NCBI RefSeq assembly: GCF_042611095.1
Contig: NZ_JBHFPV010000001.1
Span: forward strand, 1,302,001-1,366,000
Reading direction: 5' to 3'
From: Meishania litoralis
GTDB lineage: Bacteria; Bacteroidota; Bacteroidia; Flavobacteriales; Flavobacteriaceae
Length of the DNA: 64,000 nucleotides
Position 1 is the first letter of the stretch, and every line of letters begins with the position of its first letter. Both the position numbers and the translations under genes were made by a program. This document shows, piece after piece, positions 35,527 to 44,624 of this stretch. The notes beneath the pieces were generated by a model. That model worked only from the letters and a program-made list of their open reading frames with translations. It was not told the origin of the DNA and ran no database searches.

Positions 35527-36387
35527 TCAATTGTTCAATGCTTCGGCGCCGCCTACTATCTCAAGGATCTCGTTCGTAATAGCGGCCTGACGTGCTTTAT
35601 TATATGTGAGTTTTAGCTGATCACGCAATTCGGTGGCATTGTCGGTAGCTTTGTGCATGGCCGTCATTCGTGCTCCGTGCTCACTTGCAAAAGAATCTCT
35701 GACCGCCTTGAACAATTGGGTTTTCAAGGACTTAGGAATCAACTGTTCCACGATTTCAACCTTAGAAGGTTCAAAAATGTAATCGACGTTATTATTTTCT
35801 TCACCTGCATTCGGAACGATCGGCAAAAATTGTTCGGTCATCACGATCTGTGTAGCTGCATTCTTGAATTTGTTATATACGATGTCGATACGATCATAAC
35901 CGCCCGAAGTATATTGCTCCATCAATTCTTCTGCAATGTCGGCAACATTCTCGAAAGTCAAGTCGTCATAGATTGCACTATGGTTAGCGATGACGTTATG
36001 CTTCTTGCTTAGAAAATCGTTCGCTTTCTTGCCAATAGCCATAAAATCGACCTGTTTGCCCGCATAGACTTCTTTGGTCAAAATAAGGCCCTGCTTGATG
36101 ATATTCGAATTGAACGCGCCACAGAGTCCTCTATTGGAGGTTATAGCAACGACTAACACTTTGTTCACCTCTCTATTGTCGGAATACTTACTTCCCGAAT
36201 CGGAATCCAAACTGGCACTCAAACTTTGCAGCAGTTCGGTCAGCTTATCGGCATAGGGCCGCATGGCGGTAATAGCATCTTGTGCTTTCTTCAATTTGGC
36301 GGCCGATACCATTTTCATGGCACTGGTAATCTGCATGGTCGAAGATACCGACGCTATTCTATTTCGAATTTCCTTTAAGTTCGCCAT
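35527..36387 (-). CDS. atpG: ATP synthase F1 subunit gamma
   Basis: 286 residues, normal length. N-terminal ANLKEIRNRIASVSSTMQITSAMKMVSAAKLKKAQ and the C-terminal ARMTAMHKATDNATELRDQLKLTYNKARQAAITNEILEIVGGAEAL are the two coiled-coil helices of the rotating shaft. Normally it follows atpA at once; here a 0.36-kb insertion with a dead four-helix-bundle gene lies between. Confidence 0.97.
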   Translation of the reverse strand: MANLKEIRNRIASVSSTMQITSAMKMVSAAKLKKAQDAITAMRPYADKLTELLQSLSASLDSDSGSKYSDNREVNKVLVVAITSNRGLCGAFNSNIIKQGLILTKEVYAGKQVDFMAIGKKANDFLSKKHNVIANHSAIYDDLTFENVADIAEELMEQYTSGGYDRIDIVYNKFKNAATQIVMTEQFLPIVPNAGEENNNVDYIFEPSKVEIVEQLIPKSLKTQLFKAVRDSFASEHGARMTAMHKATDNATELRDQLKLTYNKARQAAITNEILEIVGGAEALNN

Positions 36388-36393
36388 CTTTTC

Positions 36394-36424
36394 AAGTTAG
36401 GAGTTTAAAGTTAAGAGTTAGGAG
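36394..36424 (-). repeat. Inverted-repeat arm, downstream side of atpA/atpG element
   Basis: A 31-nt arm rich in AGTTA/GAGTT words that matches the reverse complement of 36752-36782 at 24 of 31 positions without gaps. It covers the stop codon that would end the four-helix-bundle frame (TAA at 36418-36420). Confidence 0.65.
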
Positions 36425-36756
36425 TTTTTTAATATTGAGGCCAATATTCTAATCAACTCTTCACACTTTACCTTCATATCTTTTGGGATTTCCCTTCCAG
36501 TAGCTTCTAGAATTTCTAACCAATACAAGGTTTCATCCGCTTCCTTTAAGGCAATTCCAAACTAATTTCTAAAATCTTTTTTACTTACTCCTCTTTGTGC
36601 TTCCCGAGTATTGGCTCCAATACTAGTTCCGCTTCTTAATAATTGAGAAGCCAGTTCATAGTTCTTATTCCTTTTAAGTTCATCACAATAGAGAACAATT
36701 TCACAAGCAAATTGAAAGCTCTTCTTTCGAATCGGACTATCATTCAATCCGCTCAT
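36418..36756 (-). pseudogene. Four-helix-bundle (23S-IVS family) gene with in-frame TAG
   Basis: The frame opens at ATG 36756 and reads MSGLNDSPIRKKSFQFACEI onward, with family hallmarks NKNYELASQLLRSGTSIGANTREAQRGVSKKDF. A TAG at 36562-36564 stops it after 64 codons. Reading through it, the same frame continues FGIALKEADETLYWLEILEA and further, up to TAA at 36418-36420, giving a full 112-position homologue. So a single nonsense codon disrupts an otherwise intact gene. Not a frameshift. It lies between atpA and atpG, bounded by inverted repeats. The alternative, that the shorter 64-residue product is used, cannot be excluded. Confidence 0.85.
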
Positions 36757-36782
36757 AACTCAACACTCTGAACTCTTAACTT
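36752..36782 (-). repeat. Inverted-repeat arm, upstream side of atpA/atpG element
   Basis: Partner of the arm at 36394-36424. It covers the last two sense codons and stop of atpA (stop 36776-36778) and the ATG of the four-helix-bundle pseudogene (36754-36756), the same arrangement as at scoA. Confidence 0.65.
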
Positions 36783-38356
36783 CTATATTTCCCTGAAAGG
36801 TCTTTTGCAACAGCGGTCAATGTATCGGTTACCTCATCGGTCAATTTACCCGATTTTAGAGTGTCCAAAATATCCCTGTGCTTAGCATTTAGAAATTCAA
36901 TATAATCCCTTTCAAATTCCTTCACCTTTTCCACGGGAACGTCTCGCAATAGGTTCTTCGAACCCGCATAAATAATGGCAATCTGATCCTCGACCGTAAA
37001 CGGGTCGTTCTGTGCTTGTTTCAAAATTTCAACATTACGTCGTCCTTTTTCGATAACGTTCAATGTAGCGGCATCCAAATCAGAACCGAACTTCGCGAAT
37101 GCTTCAAGTTCACGGAACTGTGCTTGATCTAATTTCAATGTGCCCGCAACCTTTTTCATAGACTTGATTTGGGCATTACCACCAACACGTGATACCGAAA
37201 TACCCACATTGATTGCCGGACGCACACCTTGGTTGAACAAGTCTTGCTCAAGGAATATCTGCCCGTCGGTAATCGATATTACGTTGGTAGGAATATATGC
37301 TGAAACGTCACCTGCCTGAGTCTCGATGATCGGCAAGGCGGTCAACGAACCTCCTCCTTTTACCATAGGTTTCAATACTTCCGGCAAATCGTTCATGTTT
37401 TTGGCAATGTCGTCATCATTGATGACTTTCGCCGCTCTTTCCAACAAACGAGAGTGCAAATAGAAAACGTCACCTGGATAGGCCTCACGCCCTGGTGGTC
37501 TTCTCAAAAGCAGGGAAACCTCACGATAAGCAACGGCCTGTTTTGACAAATCGTCATATATTATCAAAGCCGGACGGCCCGTATCCCTGAAATACTCTCC
37601 AATCGATGCGCCCGCCATTGGGGCATATACCTGCATAGGTGCAGGGTCGGATGCATTCGCGGCCACAATCGTCGTGTAGGCCAAGGCACCCCTATCTTCC
37701 AAAGTCTGGGCAATCGCAGCCACCGTAGAAGCTTTTTGGCCAACAGCAACATAAATACAATATACCGGCTCTCCGGCATCATAGAATTCTTTCTGGTTCA
37801 AAATCGTATCGATACAAACCGTGGTCTTACCTGTCTGACGGTCGCCGATAACCAATTCGCGCTGTCCACGACCTACCGGAATCATAGCATCGATAGCCTT
37901 GATACCCGATTGTAACGGTTCTGTAACCGGCTCACGGAAAATAACCCCCGGCGCCTTACGCTCCAAAGGCATTTCGTATGTCTCTCCAGCGATAGGACCT
38001 TTACCATCGATCGGATTGCCCAATGTATCAACAACCCGGCCAACGATACCCTCTCCAACATTGATAGAGGCGATTCTTTGGGTTCGCTTTACAGTAGCAC
38101 CTTCCCCAATCTGTTTTGATGGCCCCAACAATACCACACCCACATTATCTTCTTCAAGGTTCAGAACGATACCTTCTAGACCTCCTTCGAACTCGACCAA
38201 TTCGCCATATTGGGCATTCGCCAATCCGTAGACCCTTGCGATACCATCACCCACCTGCAATACTGTTCCTACTTCGTCTAAAGTTGCGGTTGCATCGAAC
38301 CCTGATAATTGCTTCTTTAATATTGCCGATACTTCGGCGGCTTTTACTCCTGCCAT
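36776..38356 (-). CDS. atpA: ATP synthase F1 subunit alpha
   Basis: 526 residues. P-loop GDRQTGKTT near 170-178, the ADP-binding and DELSEED-like regions, and RPAINVGISVSRVGG are all present. Non-catalytic nucleotide-binding subunit of F1. Its C terminus (SGKYRS) ends inside the inverted-repeat arm of the four-helix-bundle insertion. Confidence 0.98.
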   Translation of the reverse strand: MAGVKAAEVSAILKKQLSGFDATATLDEVGTVLQVGDGIARVYGLANAQYGELVEFEGGLEGIVLNLEEDNVGVVLLGPSKQIGEGATVKRTQRIASINVGEGIVGRVVDTLGNPIDGKGPIAGETYEMPLERKAPGVIFREPVTEPLQSGIKAIDAMIPVGRGQRELVIGDRQTGKTTVCIDTILNQKEFYDAGEPVYCIYVAVGQKASTVAAIAQTLEDRGALAYTTIVAANASDPAPMQVYAPMAGASIGEYFRDTGRPALIIYDDLSKQAVAYREVSLLLRRPPGREAYPGDVFYLHSRLLERAAKVINDDDIAKNMNDLPEVLKPMVKGGGSLTALPIIETQAGDVSAYIPTNVISITDGQIFLEQDLFNQGVRPAINVGISVSRVGGNAQIKSMKKVAGTLKLDQAQFRELEAFAKFGSDLDAATLNVIEKGRRNVEILKQAQNDPFTVEDQIAIIYAGSKNLLRDVPVEKVKEFERDYIEFLNAKHRDILDTLKSGKLTDEVTDTLTAVAKDLSGKYRS

Positions 38357-38372
38357 TTGTTAAGACGTTAGA

Positions 38373-38912
38373 TTATAGACTACTTGCGAATTCTCGCTTT
38401 AGATTGTTCAACTTGTTCGCGATGCTGGCATCAAATTGCAGATCACCTATTCTTAAGACGAATCCGCCGATGATGCTTTCATCGATTTTGTTCTCTATGG
38501 TAACTTTGTTGCCCGCGAGTTTACCTATTTGTTGCAATACCTTCTTTTCCAATTCGGCCGTTAAGGGGACCGCTGTAGTGACCACAGCAACATCTTGCCC
38601 TTTTAATTGTTCATTTAATATAATGTACTTCAGCGCGACTTCGTTTAACATGCCGATACGTTTATTGTCGACCAGCATTGATATCAGACCTTCTGAAATG
38701 GAATGACCATCTTTGAAAATTGCGCTCAATGCCTTCTTTTTGTCATTGCCGGGAATAACAGGGCTTGCCAACATTTCACGAAGATCCTTATTTTCGAAAA
38801 TGGTACTTGAAATCGACCGCATATCTTTTTCCAAAGCCCCGGTTGCCTTATTCTCCACGGCAAGATCAAGAATCGCTTTGGCATATCGTAATGCCGCTCT
38901 AGATTCGCTCAT
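38373..38912 (-). CDS. atpH: ATP synthase F1 subunit delta
   Basis: 179 residues. The OSCP/delta N-terminal helical domain (SRAALRYAKAILDLA) and the C-terminal GGFVLRIGDLQFDASIANKLNNLKREF strand are typical. It joins F1 to the peripheral stalk. 16 bp upstream of atpA in the operon. Confidence 0.96.
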   Translation of the reverse strand: MSESRAALRYAKAILDLAVENKATGALEKDMRSISSTIFENKDLREMLASPVIPGNDKKKALSAIFKDGHSISEGLISMLVDNKRIGMLNEVALKYIILNEQLKGQDVAVVTTAVPLTAELEKKVLQQIGKLAGNKVTIENKIDESIIGGFVLRIGDLQFDASIANKLNNLKREFASSL

Positions 38913-38959
38913 TTTTTCGTTGTTCAGTTGTTCTTTCCCCTGTTAAACAAAGTAAACTT

Positions 38960-39460
38960 TTAATTCAGCTTTATGTCGCCCAGCATATCTTCGACCAGCT
39001 TCAATTGCTTGTCTTTGTTGCCCAATTGTTCCTTGATCACTTTTTCGGCGATTTCTACCGAAAGATTGGCAACTTGATTCTTTATATCGGCAACTGCTGC
39101 CTTCTTCTCACTTTCAATGGTCGCTTGGGCCTGCTTGATCATTTTATCGCCTTCGATCTTGGCTTGTTCTTTTGAATCGGCTATGATCTTCTCCTTTAAT
39201 TCTCTGGCTTCTTTCAACATCTCCTCGCGTTCCGCCCTTGCTTCTTTCAACAACTTCTCGCTGTCGGCGGTGACGTTCTGCATTTCTTTTTTCGCCTCCT
39301 CGGCAGCGGCAAGTGCATTTTTGATGCCTTCTTCACGTTCGTTAACAGCTTGTAGAATCGGTTTCCAGGCATATTTGCGCAAAAGCAGCATCAAAAGAAC
39401 AAACAGCAGTATTTGCCAGAAAAAAAGTCCGAATGAAAAATCATTGATCAACTTCTCCAT
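38960..39460 (-). CDS. atpF: ATP synthase Fo subunit b
   Basis: 166 residues: one N-terminal membrane helix (FGLFFWQILLFVLLMLLLRKYAW) and a long Lys/Glu/Ala-rich coiled coil, the usual peripheral stalk subunit. Confidence 0.96.
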   Translation of the reverse strand: MEKLINDFSFGLFFWQILLFVLLMLLLRKYAWKPILQAVNEREEGIKNALAAAEEAKKEMQNVTADSEKLLKEARAEREEMLKEARELKEKIIADSKEQAKIEGDKMIKQAQATIESEKKAAVADIKNQVANLSVEIAEKVIKEQLGNKDKQLKLVEDMLGDIKLN

Positions 39461-39526
39461 AATATGTTTTATTTAATCATTAAAACAACCGCCATAACCA
39501 ACCGTTATAGCGGTTGTTCAATACTC

Positions 39527-39718
39527 TTAGCCTACGAACAATGCCGCAAACCCAATTCCTTCAATAAGCGCCGCCGCAATCAACATTGCTGTTTGAATTT
39601 TTCCGGTAGCCTCAGGCTGACGGGCAATAGCGTCCATCGCTGAACCACCGATTCTACCAATACCGATACCAACACCGATAACGATTAAACCTGCTCCTAC
39701 AATAGTTGGAACTTCCAT
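39527..39718 (-). CDS. atpE: ATP synthase Fo subunit c
   Basis: 63 residues forming a helical hairpin. The first helix is glycine-rich (GVGIGIGRIGG), the polar loop has RQPE, and the second helix carries the ion-binding carboxylate Glu53 (LIEGIGF). No Gln/Glu partner in helix 1 of the sodium type is seen, so proton coupling is likely. Confidence 0.97.
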   Translation of the reverse strand: MEVPTIVGAGLIVIGVGIGIGRIGGSAMDAIARQPEATGKIQTAMLIAAALIEGIGFAALFVG

Positions 39719-39788
39719 AGTATATATAATTAAAAATTAAACATTCCATTGTAAAATCTACCGACTGCGACCACGGTTACAACAATCA

Positions 39789-40880
39789 TCAATGTGCCTC
39801 TTCGTGGTCATGCTCTTCTACGGCAAAACCAAAATAAAGGGCCGACAACAACGTGAATATATAAGCCTGCAATGCGGCAACCAGCAATTCAATAATCGAT
39901 AGAAAGAATGCCAAAACCAACGACAATCCGCTTCCTATCCAATTTTGTACCAAAAAGACCAAAGCAATAATACTCATCAGTACTACGTGGCCTGCCATAA
40001 TATTGGCATATAATCGAATCATTAAAGCAAAGGGTTTAATGAAAACGCCAAGCAATTCAATCGGAGCCAAAATAAATTTCATCGGTACCGGTACGCCAGG
40101 CATCCAAAAAATATGCTTCCAATAGTTCTTGTTGCCCGAAAATTGCGTTATGACAAATGTTATCAAAGCCAAAGCGAAGGTAACGGCAATATTTCCTGTT
40201 ACGTTCACACCCAATGGCGTAAGGCCAAAAAGGTTCAAAAACCATATAAAAAAGAACACGGTCAATAGATAGGGCATGAATTTTTTGTACTTCGGGCCAA
40301 TATTCGGTTTTGCAATATCATCCCTGATGTATAGTACTATTGGTTCGAAGAATCTGCCTGCACCGGTAGCAATAGGCCCTTTTTTGAACGATTTGGCCAA
40401 GCCGGCGAAGAGCAAGAACATCAATAAACCGGTCACGAACATCATAACGACATTCTTTGTAATGGAAAAATCGAGAGGTTTGGCATTTGTTGGGTGATGT
40501 TCTTCATCGTAACTTATCGTACCCTTGGCATCGGTCTTATAAACCTTATTATGGTATATTTTATAATAGTTGCCATTACTCTCGGCAACAGTTTCGCCAT
40601 GGTGGAATTTCGAAGACGAAAAGATATGCAAACCATCATCCCAAAGGATTACGGGGAGTGAGAAACCATAGTGTTTGCCCGTCTCGGAGTCAGAAAAAAA
40701 AGTAAATGAATAGGAGTCTTGTATATGGTGATCTATATCTGCCTTGATTTCTTTCTTTTTCGCATCTTTACTACTATCATGGGCCGCATCGATATTATGT
40801 TCGACCTCCTGAGCAAAGAATATTCCGCTAATAGATAGAAATCCAATAAAAAATGCTTTTGTAAAAGGTGTAATTCGCAT
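39789..40880 (-). CDS. atpB: ATP synthase Fo subunit a
   Basis: 363 residues, about 90 longer than the E. coli protein because of a signal-like N terminus and a charged, His-rich segment before the first core helix, as is usual in Bacteroidota. The essential arginine lies in FALMIRLYANIMAGHVVL. Forms the proton channel next to the c ring. Confidence 0.96.
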   Translation of the reverse strand: MRITPFTKAFFIGFLSISGIFFAQEVEHNIDAAHDSSKDAKKKEIKADIDHHIQDSYSFTFFSDSETGKHYGFSLPVILWDDGLHIFSSSKFHHGETVAESNGNYYKIYHNKVYKTDAKGTISYDEEHHPTNAKPLDFSITKNVVMMFVTGLLMFLLFAGLAKSFKKGPIATGAGRFFEPIVLYIRDDIAKPNIGPKYKKFMPYLLTVFFFIWFLNLFGLTPLGVNVTGNIAVTFALALITFVITQFSGNKNYWKHIFWMPGVPVPMKFILAPIELLGVFIKPFALMIRLYANIMAGHVVLMSIIALVFLVQNWIGSGLSLVLAFFLSIIELLVAALQAYIFTLLSALYFGFAVEEHDHEEAH

Positions 40881-40970
40881 ACCTCGTTAAAATCAGGGTC
40901 TCTAAAAATCGGTGCAAATGTACGGCATTCTTCTAAAAAGAAAAAAGCAAAACCACTCTTTATTTTATGG

Positions 40971-41369
40971 CTATTTTTTATCCAGATTATTGAGCATTTT
41001 ACCGGTAAATATTGTTTCGATCACGAGGGAGATAACGTAAGGTACAAAGAAGGCCGCAAACTCAAATTTGTCCATCTTTCCATCAGCTTGATAAATTGGA
41101 TAAAAGAGAATGAAAAAGAGAATGAATTTGATAAAACTACCTCCTATAAAAAGATAGCCAATATAGTTTTTCAGGATATTTCTGAATAGAAAAAGAATGG
41201 CGTATATCGCAGCGGCCAAAGCCCCGTTCAACCAATAAGAGGTCACGATCAAATCGCCAAATCTCAAATGGCCCAAATTTTCGAGAAATGACGTATGGGC
41301 GAAAAAGGCCAAAGACAACATCGCGCCAAGAATTGTTAAAAAGGAAAGTAATGGCCTGATATTGGGCAT
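40971..41369 (-). CDS. Small membrane protein upstream of atpB
   Basis: 132 residues from ATG 41369, which overlaps the preceding stop (TAATG), so the two are translationally coupled. Four hydrophobic helices (FLTILGAMLSLAFF, LNGALAAAIYAILFLF, FIKFILFFILFYPIY, FFVPYVISLVIETIF). Position matches the DUF6168-type protein often found between atpZ/I and atpB in Flavobacteriia; a role like AtpI in c-ring assembly is an inference. Confidence 0.75.
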   Translation of the reverse strand: MPNIRPLLSFLTILGAMLSLAFFAHTSFLENLGHLRFGDLIVTSYWLNGALAAAIYAILFLFRNILKNYIGYLFIGGSFIKFILFFILFYPIYQADGKMDKFEFAAFFVPYVISLVIETIFTGKMLNNLDKK

Positions 41370-41602
41370 TATGGTTTTATACGTTTGAGTTGGCGCAAAA
41401 CTACCCAAATTGAAATTGCCACCCCCAAAATCGTGGTAATGGCCGTATAGATTTTTTTATCGGTTTGATAGTGCTCGTCAAGCCAAAGGCCGCCCTTAGC
41501 CGCAATGAAAATAATCGCGCCCATTTCAAAGGCAATACCTGAGAGAACGGCAAAGTTTTTAAAATTGTTTTTTCTTTTACGAGGCTTTTGCTGCTCCACC
41601 AC
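41369..41602 (-). CDS. atpZ: AtpZ/AtpI-family protein
   Basis: 77 residues with a basic N terminus and two membrane helices (FAVLSGIAFEMGAIIFIAAKGG and ITTILGVAISIWVVL) joined by the GLWLDEHYQT loop typical of the AtpZ family. These help assemble the c ring or carry Mg. It overlaps bactofilin by 26 bp and the next membrane gene by one base. Confidence 0.9.
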   Translation of the reverse strand: MVEQQKPRKRKNNFKNFAVLSGIAFEMGAIIFIAAKGGLWLDEHYQTDKKIYTAITTILGVAISIWVVLRQLKRIKP

Positions 41603-42068
41603 CAGAACCGGAATTTGAGTTACCGGCCAAGGACGATTTAAACCCGCCTGGCGCGCCAGTACCTGAAGCGCTTGGACTCGGTTTGTTCGCGTTGCCCAAT
41701 AAACCGCCCTTGCCTTTCATGTTGCACGAGGCATTAAAGGTAGCTCCGGGCTCGACCGCCAATTTTGATACCGAGACCGTACCTTCTATTACGGCCGATG
41801 ACTTAAGGGAAAGCAAATCGGATACCAATAGCTCGCCATTGAAGCTTCCTTCGATATCGGCATTTACACATTCTACTTTTCCATGGATATAGCCATCTTT
41901 GCCAATGACCACTTTGCCCGAAGTCTTGACGTTACCGTCCAATTTTCCGTCAATTCGAAAATCAGCTTCCGAGATGATATCTCCCTTGATTTTCGTGTTC
42001 TTTTCGATTCTGTTGGGTTGTCCGCCTATTTCGTTCATAGTTCTAGGTTTTTGTCTGTCTGAAAACAT
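41577..42068 (-). CDS. Bactofilin, polymer-forming cytoskeletal protein
   Basis: 163 residues. The central domain (about 30-110) is a right-handed beta helix of short repeats (ISEADFRIDGKLDGNVKTSGKVVIGKDGYIHGKVECVNADIEGSFNGEL), flanked by disordered Gly/Ser/Ala-rich tails. Bactofilins polymerise without nucleotide and scaffold wall or motility proteins. It lies 3 bp behind sprE and overlaps atpZ. Confidence 0.95.
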   Translation of the reverse strand: MFSDRQKPRTMNEIGGQPNRIEKNTKIKGDIISEADFRIDGKLDGNVKTSGKVVIGKDGYIHGKVECVNADIEGSFNGELLVSDLLSLKSSAVIEGTVSVSKLAVEPGATFNASCNMKGKGGLLGNANKPSPSASGTGAPGGFKSSLAGNSNSGSGGGAAKAS

Positions 42069-42071
42069 TCG

Positions 42072-44624
42072 TTAAGGTTTTGGGGTTGAAAGGGTGTTCT
42101 TATAATCTTCTAGATTTTTATGCACTTGTATTATTTTATAATTCGAAGATAAGATAACAAAATTCTCATCTTTGATCCTATAGTCTTTGTTATTTTTGAT
42201 CAGTTCGGCATAGCCTAGGGCAAAATCTTTCGACTTGAAGCCATGCACGACGATAAATTGGGTTTCCAAGTTATAAATATCTTTTGAGACCGTGTTCTTA
42301 TATTTTAAATCTTTTATTGATTTTACCAGCTTTTCCATCAATTTTAGGGCTACTTCATCATTACTTCGCCTAAAAGGAAAGACGACCTTCCAATTACCGG
42401 TGCCCGATGAGCCTTCTTCTGGCGAGAATTCCTTGGGTTCCAACTTGGGCAATTGCTCTGCGACCATCTGTTCGGCCTTTTTACCTTCGGGATTGTTCGG
42501 ATAGGTCAATGCCACATAGTTCAGGGCCTCTTTAAAAGGTTCGAAACCGTTCAACCTTCCAATGGCATTTGCCTTCAACATTTCGAACTTGGGCACTATC
42601 GGGTCTCCCGTATATTTGTTGATATTCTCTTCAGCTCCTGTAATTACCCTTAAAAATTCCTGGTTTCGGTATAGTACGAAAAGTTCGCCATACCTGGTAT
42701 CGGGACTATCATCATTATCGGCCAACACGGCCTGCGGATTCAATAATATTTCAGCATATCGAGAATCACCATGGTTTTTGACGATATTGTCTTTCATTTC
42801 GGCCATTAGCGGGCTGCCTTCTTCTTCATAAATCTTGTACAGGTTGTATTTTGAGGGCAATATCAATCGTTCCTCGGGATTCGATTTCAGTACGGTCTCC
42901 AACTTACCGGCGGCCAAAAGATTCTCGTTGAATTTTTCCTTATAGATCAATCCGAGCTGATAATTGGCAAAATTGCGCTCCGTACGAAGACTATCTACAA
43001 ATGATGCTTCCGTCGGAACCCTGTCCATATAAAAATCCAACGAATACCTTTCTTCCTGCGAAGGTGCCCTATCAAGGCTATCGACCTTTGCTATGTTCGC
43101 CTCACCGTTAATGGGAGAAACAGTATTCTTGTTGCTCCATCTCCAATTGTCTTCCAATTCGCGATTGCCCCATCTGTTCGTAAAATCGTTCTTGCCATAG
43201 CCCAAACTCTGTAAGTTGTAGAAATAGAACTTTCCCTTGTTCTCTTTCCCACCCTTTGTCTCGGCAAATGCGGCAAAACCTGCGGTAATCTTTTCTTCGG
43301 CTTTTTTGGCGGCTTCCTCGTCCGCTTTTTTGATTTTCGCGATATGTGCCTCAAAATAGGCTACACGCTCTTCGGGCGACTTTTCATAAAGCGTTATCAC
43401 ACTATCGGTGTGTTGAACGATGTCCTCATATTTGATGACATCTTCAAGGTTGTCCAATTTCTTTTTCGTAGCCCTAAATTTCTTGGTGTTTTCCGACAGA
43501 TTGGTCAAAACACTATCATAATACGCTCCGGCCGTTTTGTATTCATTTTTATCAAAATTGTATTCGGCAAGGTTCTCATAGTTCAATGCGTTTAGCTTCG
43601 GCTCGTTCTGCGTGGCACGCAATGATTTGTTGAAATAGGTCAGGGCCAAGCTGTCGGACCCACGATCTAGGTGATACTCGGCCACTTGTCGATAAATTTT
43701 GTCTAAAAATGGTCGGTTCTCACGACTTTCTTCCAATTCGGTCAAATATTCCAAAAGCTCTTCTTGGTTTTCGTCGGTTATCTGTGTGTTTCGCAGTTTC
43801 TGGATTTCGGCATTGATCATATATACCCGAGGCGATTTTCTATTCAGGTCGATCACCTTGTCAAAGGCATAATTTGCACTGTCCTTATGGCCCATCTGAT
43901 TGAAAAGTTGTCCGATGATATAGTAATACCTTCCCTTCTCAGCATTCTTTTTTGTGTAGTACGAGGCAATTTTCAATTGTTGAACGGCCGTGTCAATAAC
44001 CTTCTGATTGATATATGCCTGTGCCATCATCGCACGTGCATCGGCATACTCTTGGTCGCTGAGCTTCTCATATTTCATCAGACGCTTTAGGTTCTTAATG
44101 GCCAGATCTTCGTTCTCCAATCGAATATTGACTTTTTCGCGCCAAATGTGCGCCTCGTTCAGCTTGTCGCTATAGGTGTATTTTTTGATAATGTAGTTGA
44201 AAGCCTCAAGTGCGGGAATGTAACGTTGATCAAAGTATCGTGCCTTGCCCAAAAGCAAAAAAGCTTCGTCGGTCTGCGGATTGCGTTCTTCGTCCTTGAT
44301 GTCCATACTATGTTTTTGTATGGCCTTGGTCGCTTTTTCTTCGGCAATTATAAAATTGGGGTTGTTGTCTTCCGAATCCAACTTCAGGTCTTCGGTCACT
44401 TCAAGGCGCTCGATAGGAAGGGTTTCCCAATAATCGTCCTTATAATTTGTGTTTAGCGCCTCACGGCCTTCCTCAAATGCAATATTGCCATTATATAGCA
44501 CATTGTACTTTGTATTGAGTGCATGCCAATTTCGATTGAGCATGGCGTCTTTCTTGGTAGAACATGCGTTGAACAGGATGCCCCCCAATAATGCGCTAAA
44601 AATAACTTTGAAATAAACCTTCAA
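42072..44624 (-). CDS. sprE: SprE/PorW-like TPR lipoprotein of type IX secretion
   Basis: 850 residues with a lipoprotein signal (FSALLGGILFNAC, lipidated Cys21) followed by many TPR-like helices. The post-Cys sequence STKKDAMLNRNWHALNTKYNVLYNGNIAFEEG and the length match SprE of Flavobacterium and PorW of Porphyromonas, which link the T9SS motor to the outer membrane translocon and are needed for gliding in Flavobacterium. Together with GldH in the same window this supports a gliding or T9SS-competent organism. The gene is the first of a tightly packed run into bactofilin and the atp genes. Confidence 0.88.
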   Translation of the reverse strand: MKVYFKVIFSALLGGILFNACSTKKDAMLNRNWHALNTKYNVLYNGNIAFEEGREALNTNYKDDYWETLPIERLEVTEDLKLDSEDNNPNFIIAEEKATKAIQKHSMDIKDEERNPQTDEAFLLLGKARYFDQRYIPALEAFNYIIKKYTYSDKLNEAHIWREKVNIRLENEDLAIKNLKRLMKYEKLSDQEYADARAMMAQAYINQKVIDTAVQQLKIASYYTKKNAEKGRYYYIIGQLFNQMGHKDSANYAFDKVIDLNRKSPRVYMINAEIQKLRNTQITDENQEELLEYLTELEESRENRPFLDKIYRQVAEYHLDRGSDSLALTYFNKSLRATQNEPKLNALNYENLAEYNFDKNEYKTAGAYYDSVLTNLSENTKKFRATKKKLDNLEDVIKYEDIVQHTDSVITLYEKSPEERVAYFEAHIAKIKKADEEAAKKAEEKITAGFAAFAETKGGKENKGKFYFYNLQSLGYGKNDFTNRWGNRELEDNWRWSNKNTVSPINGEANIAKVDSLDRAPSQEERYSLDFYMDRVPTEASFVDSLRTERNFANYQLGLIYKEKFNENLLAAGKLETVLKSNPEERLILPSKYNLYKIYEEEGSPLMAEMKDNIVKNHGDSRYAEILLNPQAVLADNDDSPDTRYGELFVLYRNQEFLRVITGAEENINKYTGDPIVPKFEMLKANAIGRLNGFEPFKEALNYVALTYPNNPEGKKAEQMVAEQLPKLEPKEFSPEEGSSGTGNWKVVFPFRRSNDEVALKLMEKLVKSIKDLKYKNTVSKDIYNLETQFIVVHGFKSKDFALGYAELIKNNKDYRIKDENFVILSSNYKIIQVHKNLEDYKNTLSTPKP

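Noticed and set aside
36418..36756. Amber recoding of TAG in the four-helix-bundle frame
   Set aside because: No pyrrolysine machinery or context is visible, the change is in a non-essential accessory frame, and simple decay explains it.
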